Of a DNA stretch of 64,000 bases, positions 49,701-59,484 are shown piece by piece. The notes below the pieces were generated by a model. It ran no database searches, was not told the origin of the DNA, and was given only the letters and a program-made list of their open reading frames with translations. Position 1 is the first letter of the stretch; each line of letters opens with the position of its first letter. Origin of the DNA: Myotis daubentonii. Its lineage: Eukaryota; Chordata; Mammalia; Chiroptera; Vespertilionidae. The stretch spans positions 43,155,341-43,219,340 of the forward strand of contig NC_081844.1 of the NCBI RefSeq assembly GCF_963259705.1. The letters run 5' to 3'. The position numbers and the translations under genes are program-made.

Positions 49701-50268
49701 TTTTAAAAATATATTTTATTGATTTTTCACAGAGAGGAAGGGAGAGGTATAGAGAGTCAGAAACATCGATGAGAGAGACACACCTATCAGCTGCCTCCCG
49801 CACACCGCCCCCTGGGGATGTGCCCGCAACCAAGGCACATGCCCTCAACCGGAATCGAACCCGGGACCCTTCAGTCCGCAGGCCGACGCTCCATCCACTG
49901 AGCCAAACCAGTCAGGGCTCAATAATAATTTTAATGCTATTCTTTACCAGATCTCTTAATAGACCTGACAGATATCAAGAACAAATATGTTTCTTTTTAT
50001 GTCAGTTTTCCTGGTCACCTTCAAATGGAATTTCCAATTAATGAACATAATTTAAAAAGTAACTCATAACAGGAAAAGCAACGGAAAAGAAAAATAATAA
50101 ATTAGGCTGTCATTTGCTGCTTAATATCGTCATTATTATTGTCATTATTATTATTTTTTTAATTCTCACCCAAGGATATGTATTTATTGATTTTAGAGAT
50201 GGGGTAAGGATGAAAAATGGGAAGGTGAAGGGGAGGGAGGGAGGGAGGGAGGGAGGGAGGGAGGGAGG

Positions 50269-50302
<34 letters not shown>

Positions 50303-53300
50303 AACATTGATGTGAGAGAGAAACAGCAATCAGTTGCCTCTCATATGCACCTCCACCAGGATCAAATGCACAATCTGGGTATGTGCCCTGACTGTGAATG
50401 GAACTGCAACTCTGGTGTATGGCACAGTGCTCCAACCAATTGAATCACCTACTTAGGGCTATTGATTTTTTGAAAGATCAGGTAGTTGCTAAGCTTTGTT
50501 ATTACTTTAAATATAAAATAAATTACTCATCATAGTTAAATCTTACTGGTTAGAAAATATAGAATATGAGAAACAGTATTTGATAAATGGAAGCTATAAT
50601 TGATACCTTGCTTTAGAGATGTGTTTTTCGTAGGTAATACAAACATAGTACAAAATTCAAAAGTACAAAAAGACCTAGAGGGAAAAGTGAGTCTTCGCTC
50701 CTCTGTTCATCTAGTTCCTTTCCTCAAAAGCAACACTCTGTTAACTAGTTTCTTCTGTTTTTCATATAACAAGCCAATAAAGTGTGTATGTGTATCTTTT
50801 TTTTTTAAAGAAAACACAAATTATGTCATATTGTTCACAATGTTCTTTACCTTTATTTATAGACCAATGCATCTTGGAGTTGATTCCTATGATTCCATAT
50901 AGCGCTGCATCACTTTTTTAATAATAGCTTTATGGAAATACAATTCACATAATATATAGTGCACCCATTTAAAGTGTATGCTTTAGTGGTATTAGTATAG
51001 TCACATAATTGTTCTGTTACCACCATAATACATTTTGGAACATTCTCATCATCCCTAAAGAAACCCTGTAGCCATTAGCATTTACTCTCCATTTCTCTAC
51101 AATGTCCCCAGATTCTGGCAGCCACTAATCTTTCTATTTCTATAGATTTCCCTATTCTGGACAATTTATGTAAATGAAATCATATAACTTATAGTCTTTT
51201 GTGACTGCTGCGTCACTTTTAATGGCTAGTTGAAAGACAATTTCTATTTTACGGGTGTCCTGTAGTTTATTTAACCTCTTGCCTCTTGATGTGCATTTAG
51301 ATTGTGTCTGATCTTTTGCCATTACAACTAATAATCCAGGAGAATACTTGTACATACTTTATTTTGCACATGTGCGAGTATATGAGTGTAACCCTGGGAA
51401 TGAAATGGCCAAGGCTCACAGGGTATATGCATTTTAAATGTTGACAAATAATATAGCATTGCATTTATTTGTTAGGATACCTTAAGAGTTTTGCTCTCTC
51501 CCGTTTTTTGTTTTGTTTGTTTGTTTGTTTTGTTTTGTTTTTAAGTTGAAGAGCTTTTATGTTAACTACCTGGAAAAAGTCTTGTGGACAAATACTTAGC
51601 ATAAACTTGGCAGCTACTCAAGACAAAATATTATTGTAGGTACTCTTATGAGCTCTTTGATGTGGAGTTGATTTTTATACACTGCTTCCTTATACATTTT
51701 TATAAACATAATCTTAAGACATACAGATTTGTTCTGGTTAAAATCTTGGTCTAGTTTTTATCAAGCCTTTTTCTTCTGCCTTAAAGACGTGTCTAAGATT
51801 ATTTTAATTTTTCTAGGTCCTAGAGATTGGACTTCTGAGCTGGTAGAAATATCTAGTAGTCACATCCCATAATTGTTAATACTGGTGATAGTCTAATATG
51901 CTGGTATCTTATTTAAACATAAAGTCTCTGCTGTATACCAAAATGTTCAAAGCTAAAATAGTGACCAAGTAATATGAAAATTAGATGCTATTTATACTAT
52001 ACTAGAGGCCCGGTGCACAAAAATGTGTGCACTCGGGAGGGTCCCTCAGCCCGGCCTGTGCCCTCTTGCAGTCGGACCCCTCAGGGGATGACCACCTGCT
52101 GGCTGAGGCCCGCTCCCCAGGGGGATTGGGCCTAAGCTGGCAGTCAAACATCCCTCTGGCAGCCCAGGAGCCCTCGGGGGATGTCCACTTGCCAGCGGGG
52201 AGCAGGCCTAAGCTGCAATCGGACATCCTTAGTGCTGCTGAGGAGGCGGGAGAGGCTCCCACCACCACTGCTGTATTGGCAGCCATCAGCCTGGCTTGTG
52301 GCTGAGCAGAGCGCCCCCTGTGGGAGCACACTGACCACCAGGGGGCAACTCCTGCATTGAGTGTCTGCCCCCTGGTGGTCAGTGTGTGTCATAGTGACCA
52401 GTCATTCCTAGTCTTTCTGCTGTTAGGGTCAATTTGCATATTACCCTTTTATTATATAGGACTAGGGGCCCAGTGCATGAAATTCGTGCACTGGGTATGT
52501 GTGTGGGGGGAGTGTCCCTCAGCCCAGCCTGCCCCCTCTCACATACTGGGAGCCCTCAGGCGTAGACCCCCATCACCCTCCAATCGCAGGATTGGCCCCT
52601 TGCCCAGGCCTGACGCCTCTGACAGAGGTGTAGACCCCCATCACCCTCCGATCGCCTGATCGGCCCCTTGCCCAGCCCTGACGCCTCCGCCAGAGGTGTC
52701 AGGCTTGGAAAGGGGACCCCCATCTCCCCCCGATCACTGGCTCTGACCCCCGCCCAGGCCTGAGGCCTCTGGCCCAGGAATCATGCCTGGGCAGGGGACC
52801 CCCATCTCCCTCTGATCGCTTGCTCCACCCCCCGCCCAAGCCTGACGCCTCTGACCCAGGCTTCAGGCCTGGGCAAGGGGACCATCATATCCCCCCAATT
52901 CCCGGCTCCACCCCCCACTCAGGCCTGATGTCTCTGGCCCAGGCATCAGGCCTGGGCAGGGGACCCCCAGCCCCCCGCCCAGGCCTGATGCCTCGGCCAG
53001 AGGAGTTGACCCTCATCACCCTCTGATCACCAATCACCGGATTGGCCCCTTGACCAGGCCTGAGGCCTCCAGCAGAGGTTTCAAGCCTGGGCAGGGGACC
53101 CCCAGGTCCCCACGGTTGCAGGCTCCGCCCCTACCCAGGCCTAATGCCTCTGGCTGAGGCGTCCGGCCCGGGCAGCGGGGACCCACAGCTGCAGCGGCCC
53201 CTCAATCGTGGGCTTCGCTTTAGGCCCAGGCAAGGGACCCCTAGCTCCCGGGACTGCCAGCTTCGACCGTGCCCAGCTCCCATCACTGGCTCCACCCCTA

Positions 53301-56300
53301 CTTCCTGCTATCACTGGCCAGGGCGGAAAAGGCACCTGATTCTCTGATCATGGCTCGGGGGCAGGGCAAAGGCGGCCCCAGGGCCGCCTTTGCCCTGCCC
53401 CCCAGCTCTTAGCTCCCCCCTGGGTTTCTGATCACTGTCAGTGGCAGGGGGCTTCTTCCTGCTTTCCCTTTCGCCTCCCTGCATTGTGCCTACATATGCA
53501 AATTAACCGCCATCTTGTTGGCAGTTAACTGCCAATCTTAGTTGGCAGTTAATTTGCATATAGCCCTGATTAGCCAATGAAAAGGGTAGCATCGTACGCC
53601 AATTACCATTTTTCTCTTTTATTAGTGTAGATAGCTAGCCAGGAATAGATAAAGGAAATACATTTTCTTTAGAATTTGTCACATATAAATTCTCATTGGA
53701 TAAGAAGCACATACCACACTTGCTTTTATGAGGTGTGTCCCTGTCCCTAAAGAGTTCATCTATAATAATAAAAGGGTAATATGCTAATTAGACTGGACGT
53801 CATTCTGAATGTCCTTCCTGACGAAGCCGGAGCCAGAGGGAAGCCAGCCCGGGTCCCGGGTGCCTGAGGGCAGCCGGAGGAGGGAAGCAGCCTGAGTCCC
53901 GGGTGCCTGCCAGCGGCCAGAGGGAAGCCCGGGTCCTGGGTGCCTGCCGGCAGCCAGAGGGAAGCCCGGATCCTGGGTGCCAGAGGGAAGCCGGTGCTGG
54001 CATCCGGGGGAAGGAAGGCCTACTCTTGCACGAAGTTTGTGCATTGGGCCTCTAGTATTTTATAAAAAGCAATAATGTGTATGTCATCATTTACCGAATT
54101 AAAGTAGCAGTATCCTTGTTCTATGTTGGTTGAGTGCATGTCATTTCAGTTATCTGTAGCTTTGTAGTCAGCTGGAAACCTCTAACTGTGCAACAAGTGA
54201 TCAGTAATAACACCATCAGTTGGATAGTGAGTGGTACCTACTGGTAGTTCATAATTTTTATAGCCCAGCTTGAAAGGCATTGTAAATATGTATGTAAACT
54301 GAGGAGTAGAGCCAATTTCTGGAATATTACAAGTAAAGTGAAAGTTTGTGGGGCTAAGGAGAGAAAGCACAAACTGAAAAGCAATAGGAACATGGGTGTG
54401 GAGCGTTTACGAGCTACTAATATCTCTGCTCAGGTCTTTTATAGAATCCAAAAGACTGTTGATATGCAGTGCCCTGTGAATATAGGCACTGATGAGGATT
54501 AGGTGGTTCATGTGCTACAGCATAAAATGACATTGAAATTTGTTAGAGCTGAAGTAGTTTATCGTCGGAGACTAGCTGCACATTTTTATTTGATTTATGA
54601 TATTTTGGGGGATGATATATGAGTTTATAAAGCTGCAGATAGATTTTTAGGGCAGTAAAACGATTGTGTATGACACTGTAATGGTGGATACATGACATTA
54701 TGCATTTGTCAAAACAGAGTGTACAACCCAAAGGATGACTCCTAATGTAAACTATGGACTTGGCTTGATAATCCTATATCCATATTGTTTCTTCAAGTGT
54801 ACATACTAAGGCAGGAGGTCAGGGAAAACCAGATGTTGGGGAGAGGTGCAGTGTGATAAGGAAGTATATGGGAATTATTTCTACTTTGTGCTCTATTTTC
54901 TAATAAACCTAAGCTGGTCTAAAAAATATAAGTCTGTTAGAAAAAGTTGCAGATAATTGGGTCTTTGGACATGTTCTTGCTGTCCATATTAAATATCATG
55001 ATCAAAGAGGAAAAGCCATTATTGGTAAATTCATCCCTTTCCTTTCAACTTGGCCTCTGACTACTTTATTTTAGGCGTTAGTGTAGAGTTCAGTGATGGC
55101 TGGCTGCTGCCCCACAAGGCTTGTCATTCCAAGTACAGGTTTGGATAGAGGCACTCCTATCTTCCAAACTTGAGTAGTGGAGGGAGAATCTTCCTGTGAG
55201 GCATGTGCCTGAACAACGTGATCCTAGATCTGGACTTGTAGTCATTGCTGGACTCAGAGGGCACCTCTCTCCCTCATTTACAAACCTAATCTAACATGGA
55301 CACAGACCATTGCCACGCTGAATCCAGGCTGTACTGCTGAGCAAGATCATATTAAAAGCTTTGAGATATTAACCTTCATCTATTCCATATATCTGGCTTA
55401 CTTGGTTGTTATTGGAGGATCAGTCTGTTCTCGCAGCCCACATCTCTGTGTGGCAGAGGCCACTCCATCTCCCTGAGATAGTCCTTGAACTTGTCTCACT
55501 GCCTAATCTTCCCTCCCCTGCAAGGTTTGCGCTCCCATGTCTCTTGCCCTGTTCTAGATCTGCCCCCCTTTTGGGGGTGAAAACACCTTCAAATATCTTA
55601 GTCTTTGTCTCTAAAAGGATAAACATATCAGCTGTACGATCTACCCAGAAGCAGGGCAAATCAGTCTCTTTTAGCAGAATAAGGGAAAAACCCCAGATAA
55701 GCATGTTGAATTGGGATATTCTAACCGCCACACAGCTACCAGTGTAAGAACTGAGGGTCCTTTGAAGAGGTGCTCACCTTCCTGAACTTCAAGTCAGAAA
55801 GCCATGAGGACCATTGATGGGATCCATTTCTCATTTTTCAGTTGTAGTTTTGTAGAGCTAAAAGAAATCTCACTAATCTATGATTCAGAAACAGCCACAT
55901 AGTTTTAGGGAGTGCATGACTTTCCTCAGGTCCTAACTTTCTCTGATAGTGCTAGCAGAGTAGGGAACAGGATCTAGTTTAATGTCCTAATCTAGCAGCC
56001 TTTTTACCACAAAATGCTGCCCTGAGAAAAAGTCACCAGAGCCAATGAGAAGTTTAGACTAATATTTGTTAATCATAGTTGCAAGGTCTCTCAGTAAACC
56101 ATTTTTACTCTAGTTTATTGATTTTTTTTAAAGATGGAAATACATCATGGATTGTTCATTTGTTTGCTTTGTTTTTGCTGAGAGTTTGATAGTAAAGTTT
56201 GAAAGTAAGTGGGGAAATATTTTATGCCAACTTTGCTAGAATTCAGAATGACCTTAGAATAAAGGATAATTGTGTCATGAACTCTTTAGGAATAAATAAG

Positions 56301-59300
56301 CTTTAAATATTACACTTATACTATCTTTGAAAGTAAGTGTGTTCAAGGCCATTGAACTTTGGCTATCAAGGAGCCCCATGATCATTCTTCTTGAGATGGT
56401 TGTATTGCCTTTTGATTATTGACTCCTCACTGTAGGTGTTTCATTTACAGTTCACTTAAAATTATGCCAAGACTGGTTATCCAGTTTTATCATTATCTGT
56501 GTCAGCTGCTTTTTTTATTCTTGCATCCTTCTAGCCATCTCATTGTTCTTAAAGAGGAAAGGGAATTGAAGGAAATGTTGCTAACTTTTAAAATAAATGT
56601 GTTAAGATTTTCTGGTAGGAGATTTATTTCATAATGTAATCTCTCAGTAAAACACAAAAATATAAATTTTTTTCTGTTATTCCAGGCCCTCATTTTAGAT
56701 AATCTAAAGTTTGTACTGTGCATCTTTTTTCAATAACTTTTTACAAAAAATATTATATATGTGTAATAGACATTTAGGAAGTTCAATTAAGTACAAAGAA
56801 GAAAAAATAACCATTATCTGTAATTTTAGTATCTAATGTTAATCACTGTTAATATTTTGGGGTATATATTTTTTTAGTCAGCAGTATAAGTACTTTTTGG
56901 TTTTTAAAAAATTTATGTATTTTGTGAGGTAAAATTGACATATTACATTACTTTCAGGTGTACAGCATAACGATTCTGTATTTGTATATATTGTGAAATG
57001 GTCACCACTCTGTCTAGTTAACATATGTCCCCATACATAGTTACATTTTTTTCTTGTGATAAGGATTTTTAATATCTACTTTGTTAACCACATTCAAATA
57101 TACAGTAGAGTATTAACTATAGTCACCACATTTATTATTTATAACTGGAAGCTTGTACCTTCTAATAATAGCATGACTGAGTTTATTTATAACCTACTTT
57201 TTAAATATACAAATGTTTTCTCTTATATAAAATGTTTCTATAGAAACATTTTAATGCCTGCACATTGCTCTATTGTGTGGATGTACCATGACTTCTATAG
57301 CTAATTTCTTATTGAAACACATTCAGCTTATTTCGTTTTTTTTTTTCTAATAAAGCTGTCATTGTCATAGGTTTCATGACAGAAAAAAATCTATGATTAT
57401 TTCTTTTTTTAAAATTTTCTTTTTTTCTTTACTGATTAAAGCAGTGGTTCTCAACCTTCCTAAAGCCACGACCCTTTAATACAGTTTCTCATGTTGTGGT
57501 GACTCCCAACCATAAAATTATTTTCATTGCTACTTCATAACTGTAATTTTGCTACTGTTATGAATCGTAATGTAAATATCTGATATGCAGGATGTATTTA
57601 GGCGACCCCTGTGAAAGGGTCATTCGACCCCCAAAGGGGTCTTGACCCACAGGTTGAGAACCGCTGAATTAAGATATTATGTATGTGTCTATGATTATTT
57701 CTCTCAAGACTTTTAAGCAAATGTTTAGATATTTATAAGTGAAAATTTAAGGCAAAGAAAAATTAAATAATTACATAGTAGTGCATAATAAACCTGTGGC
57801 TTAATTCTAACTCTTAATCCAGTGCTTAGTTCACCTTTAATGGTATTTTAAATGGCAGTATATTTAAATTGATCTATAGTTTTAGATATAAATTATTTTT
57901 AACATAAGTCAATTTGGAAACTATTTTTGAGACAGCACATTTAACTTTCACTTCACATGTCATGTCTAACTCTTAATCCATTTATTATCACCTTAAACAT
58001 TTTTATATTTTTTAAATAATTGTTCATTTTATGAGGAGTACTTTCTTTTTTTAAGCTTAAATTATTGAATAGTGAATACTGATTAAGTATTTTATTGATA
58101 ATATGTGTTTGTGTGTCTCAGACTAATCACAAGATTTTATTAATAAATTTATAATCCTGGCATATATCTATAATATGAGTCATTTAGAATTAGTTGCTTA
58201 ATATATTGCATAGTATTTTATACTGTAGAACATTATACCTTAAAACATGTTCTCTGCAAACTTTATTGCACACTCCAATACCATGATAATTTTTTAAAAA
58301 AAATATATTTTAGCCCTAACCGGTTTGGCTTAGTGGATAGAGCATCGGCCTGCGGACTGAATGGTCCTAGGTTCGATTCCGGCCAAGGGCATGTACCTTG
58401 GTTGCAGGCACATCCCCGGTAGGGGGTGTGCAGGAGGCAGCTGATCGATGTTTCTCTCTTATCGATGTTTCTGACTCTCTCTTTCTCTCCCTTCCTCTCT
58501 GTAAAAAAATCAATAAAATATATTAAAAAAAATAAAAAAATAAAAATTTCATTGATTTTTTACAGAGAGGAAGGGAGAGGGATAGAGAGTTACAAACATC
58601 GATGAGAGAGAAACATCGATCAGTTGCCTCTTGCACACCCCCTACCGGGGATGTGCCCGCAACCAAGGTACATGCCCTTGGCCGGAATCGAACCTGGGAC
58701 CTTTCAGTCCGCAGGCTGACGCTCTATCCACTGAGCCAAACTGGTTAGGGCGCCATGTTAAATTTTTAATTTTCTCTGTATACTTCTGTCAGAATTGGAT
58801 ATGACCCTAAGATTTTTTGTTATACGAATACTGGAAATACTGTTCTTTCTAATCATCAGCTGTCCTAGTTATAGCAAATGGAACTAATTTTGTCATAGTG
58901 CCAAATTGGTTCCTGTGATTAATCCATTCTGTAGCACTTTATGTATACCTCTATAAGGATATTCCTTACATTATAATTAGGGGTGCAAGTGACTATTTCC
59001 TTCTTAAACTTTAGGTTCCCCAAGGAATATAATTTTTATTCATGTTTATATGTACCCACTTATATTGTGCTATGAATTGGGCCAAATATTTGGGAATCAA
59101 AGATTTTAGTGTTCAATAAATGTTCATTAATAAGTCAAATACAAATGTAGACTTGGTTACTTGATTGCTAGCAAAACTCTGTTGTATTTCCTAAACAGGT
59201 TTATTAGTAATACAATATTTTTCTGGAGCAAATTTATTTTTATTTGAGATTCAGCAACTGTCTTAGTATCTACTCTTTTCTACTAAATAAACATTTCTCT

Positions 59301-59484
59301 TTTAGGATTTGTTCATACAGATATGACGAAAGCCTTGAATGAAGAACATTTAAAGAAAAATATCCCTCTGGGGAGATTTGGAGAACCTATTGATGTGGCA
59401 CATGCAGTTGTGTTTCTCTTAGAATCACCCTATATTACAGGGCATGTTCTGGTAGTGGATGGGGGATTACAACTCACGATGTAA
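40624..59484 (+). CDS. CBR4: Carbonyl reductase 4 (mitochondrial 3-ketoacyl-ACP reductase beta subunit), 5 coding exons
   Basis: Coding exons are 40624-40765, 42730-42850, 43863-43999, 46452-46586 and 59306-59484. Their lengths (142, 121, 137, 135, 179) sum to 714 nt, which is 237 codons plus TAA and equals the known CBR4 length. All introns are GT-AG. The protein is a short-chain dehydrogenase/reductase: Rossmann glycine motif GGSRGIG at residues 9-15, NAAG at 82-85, and catalytic Ser135, Tyr148 and Lys152 in a YSATK motif. The family member forms a heterotetramer with HSD17B8 in the mitochondrial matrix, where it uses NADPH to reduce 3-ketoacyl-ACP; it also reduces quinones. The start is the first ATG after the TATA/CpG promoter, and the N-terminus [10 protein letters not shown] matches the family. 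No break was seen. Residue 49 at the exon 1/2 junction is Gly where I recall Asp in human. Exons 3-5 also lie in a duplicated segment whose other copy is the pseudogene at 608-10472. Confidence 0.96.
40766..42729 (+). other. CBR4 intron 1
   Basis: No SINE or other young repeat is recognised here, unlike the surrounding DNA. It contains a run of 21 C at 40923-40943 and a (tag/ata)-rich microsatellite near 42,207-42,243. Splice sites are GTAGGT and TTTTTAG. Confidence 0.7.
40923..40943 (+). repeat. C21 homopolymer in CBR4 intron 1
   Basis: Uninterrupted run of 21 cytosines about 160 bp into intron 1; the opposite strand is a G21 tract able to form G-quadruplexes. Length may vary or be misassembled. 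Confidence 0.9.
42730..42850 (+). CDS. CBR4: CBR4 exon 2
   Basis: The acceptor follows a T-rich tract ending TTTTTAG. The exon encodes the segment from [14 protein letters not shown] to NAAGIN and ends at AACAG/GTTGGT, a somewhat weak donor (GTTGGT). A minus-strand SINE starts only about 30 bp downstream of it. Confidence 0.94.
42875..43064 (-). mobile_element. Ves-type SINE in CBR4 intron 2
   Basis: Reverse SINE starting about 25-35 bp after the exon 2 donor; short duplication aagtac/aggtact-like at the edges. It puts a T-rich SINE tail very near a functional splice donor. Confidence 0.82.
43100..43220 (-). mobile_element. Truncated L1 3' end
   Basis: attaaatctttattgttcagattattac followed by C-rich ttccccccataactcccctcc reads in reverse as a bat L1 3' UTR and tail. 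Confidence 0.55.
43863..43999 (+). CDS. CBR4: CBR4 exon 3
   Basis: Acceptor TTTTTAG/GGATAG, donor ATAG/GTGAGT. It encodes [13 protein letters not shown] through GSIVNI and leads to the catalytic Ser. It is 137 nt, against 136 nt for its pseudogene paralogue at 608-743. Confidence 0.95.
45264..45464 (-). mobile_element. Ves-type SINE
   Basis: 13-bp duplications aaccaaagctttt at 45251-45263 and 45465-45477. The 5' duplicon at about 2,413 has the empty site. Confidence 0.93.
46452..46586 (+). CDS. CBR4: CBR4 exon 4
   Basis: Acceptor TTTCTAG/GAAGTA, donor CCAG/GTCAGT. It carries catalytic Ser135, Tyr148 and Lys152 (SIIGLKG, YSATKGG) and runs to NVVAPG. It is 135 nt; the pseudogene paralogue at 3388-3519 is 132 nt with stops. 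Confidence 0.95.
46587..49694. other. CBR4 intron 4, duplicon-derived part
   Basis: Aligns with 3,520-7,630 minus that copy's insertions. The part 48,930-49,640 is nearly identical to 6,890-7,600. No gene or RNA recognised. Confidence 0.7.
49695..49919 (-). mobile_element. Ves-type SINE
   Basis: Reverse SINE with a well-preserved head (ccactgagccaaaccagtcaggg). Located where the duplicons begin to differ strongly. Confidence 0.9.
50152..50461 (-). mobile_element. Bat SINE with (ggga)n and (ga)n expansion
   Basis: ttctcacccaaggatatg start; purine tail grown at 50,230-50,301; ends caattgaatcacctacttaggg. Confidence 0.82.
50915..51450. mobile_element. Old L1 fragment
   Basis: agctttatggaaatacaattcacataat ... 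tttctatttctatagatttccctattctgg ... gagtaatgaaatggcc-like words typical of antisense mammalian L1. Coding frames are decayed. Confidence 0.6.
52002..52461 (-). mobile_element. HeliBat-type Helitron, tandem pair member 1
   Basis: Begins CTAGaggcccggtgcac (3' end in reverse) and ends cccttttattatatagGA (5' TC in reverse). It directly abuts the next Helitron at 52,462. Confidence 0.92.
52462..53631 (-). mobile_element. HeliBat-type Helitron, tandem pair member 2, with minisatellite
   Basis: Begins CTAGgggcccagtgcatg with a gcatgaaattcgtgc hairpin; ends cttttattagtgtaGA. It contains an ~80-bp GC-rich repeat array at about 52,560-53,240. Long open frames here follow from low stop content in GC-rich repeats. 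Confidence 0.88.
52560..53240. repeat. ~80-bp GC-rich minisatellite (about 8 units)
   Basis: Each unit has the form ggacccccatc(tc)ccc-(g)atc - ggct(cc)-ccccgcccaggcctga-gcctctg-cag. Units differ at many positions and in length (about 70-90 bp). Confidence 0.85.
53759..54055 (+). mobile_element. Short HeliBat-type Helitron
   Basis: Starts TCtataataataaaagg after A, ends gcacgaagtttgtgcattgggcctCTAG before T. The interior has ~40-bp repeats (agggaagcc, cgggtcc(c/t)gggtgcc). Confidence 0.9.
54056..54590. other. Non-coding spacer inside CBR4 intron 4
   Basis: No family recognised on either strand; open frame 54182-54370 has no support. Confidence 0.4.
54620..54945 (+). mobile_element. L1 3' UTR fragment
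   Basis: gtgtatgacactgtaatggtgg ... catttgtcaaaacagagtgtacaac ... aatgtaaactatggactt, ending with A-rich tctaaaaaatataag, as in old L1 3' ends. Confidence 0.65.
54946..56590. other. Non-coding part of CBR4 intron 4 without partner in the 5' duplicon
   Basis: No gene. The 103-113 codon frames at 55,406-55,747 lie on both strands with no homology recognised. A tract at 55,860-56,030 resembles an old MIR/MER-like repeat. Part of the ~6.6 kb absent from the other copy. Confidence 0.45.
57405..57687 (-). mobile_element. Retrotransposed insert carrying a SPIN-type MITE
   Basis: 283 bp flanked by perfect 15-bp duplications tctatgattatttct (57390-57404 and 57688-57702), starting with a T-rich tract on the plus strand (A-rich tail on the minus strand). 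The 5' duplicon near 9,305 has one copy of the 15-mer and no insert. These are the features of L1-machinery insertion, yet the body is mostly a hAT element. Confidence 0.75.
57442..57666. mobile_element. SPIN-type hAT MITE
   Basis: cagtggttctcaaccttcc ... ggttgagaaccgctg, the same family as 5174-5385 but with the common interior. Flanking gattaaag / aattaaga is a possible decayed 8-bp duplication, so it may have been in the source sequence before retrotransposition. Confidence 0.85.
58311..58536 (+). mobile_element. Ves-type SINE, first arm of an inverted pair
   Basis: gccctaaccggtttggcttag ... tcaataaaatatatt, well preserved. It faces the next SINE. Confidence 0.92.
58545..58750 (-). mobile_element. 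Ves-type SINE, second arm of an inverted pair
   Basis: tcattgattttttacagagagg ... gccaaactggttagggc. With the previous SINE it forms a ~200-bp-arm inverted repeat 550 bp upstream of CBR4 exon 5. Confidence 0.92.
59306..59484 (+). CDS. CBR4: CBR4 exon 5 (terminal coding exon)
   Basis: Acceptor TCTTTTAG/GATTTG. It encodes [14 protein letters not shown] to the C-terminus [10 protein letters not shown], with stop TAA at 59482-59484. It is preceded by a long intron (12.7 kb) that holds most of the young insertions of the 3' duplicon. Confidence 0.95.

Noticed and set aside
52027..53347. Proline/glycine-rich open frames up to about 100 codons
   Set aside because: Produced by GC-rich Helitron minisatellite units; frames on both strands, no start or splice context.
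53784..54044. 86-codon minus-strand frame
   Set aside because: It is made of ~40-bp repeats inside a short Helitron.
55406..55747. Open frames of 113 (plus) and 103 (minus) codons in intron 4
   Set aside because: They overlap on opposite strands, lack recognisable motifs, and have no supporting signals.
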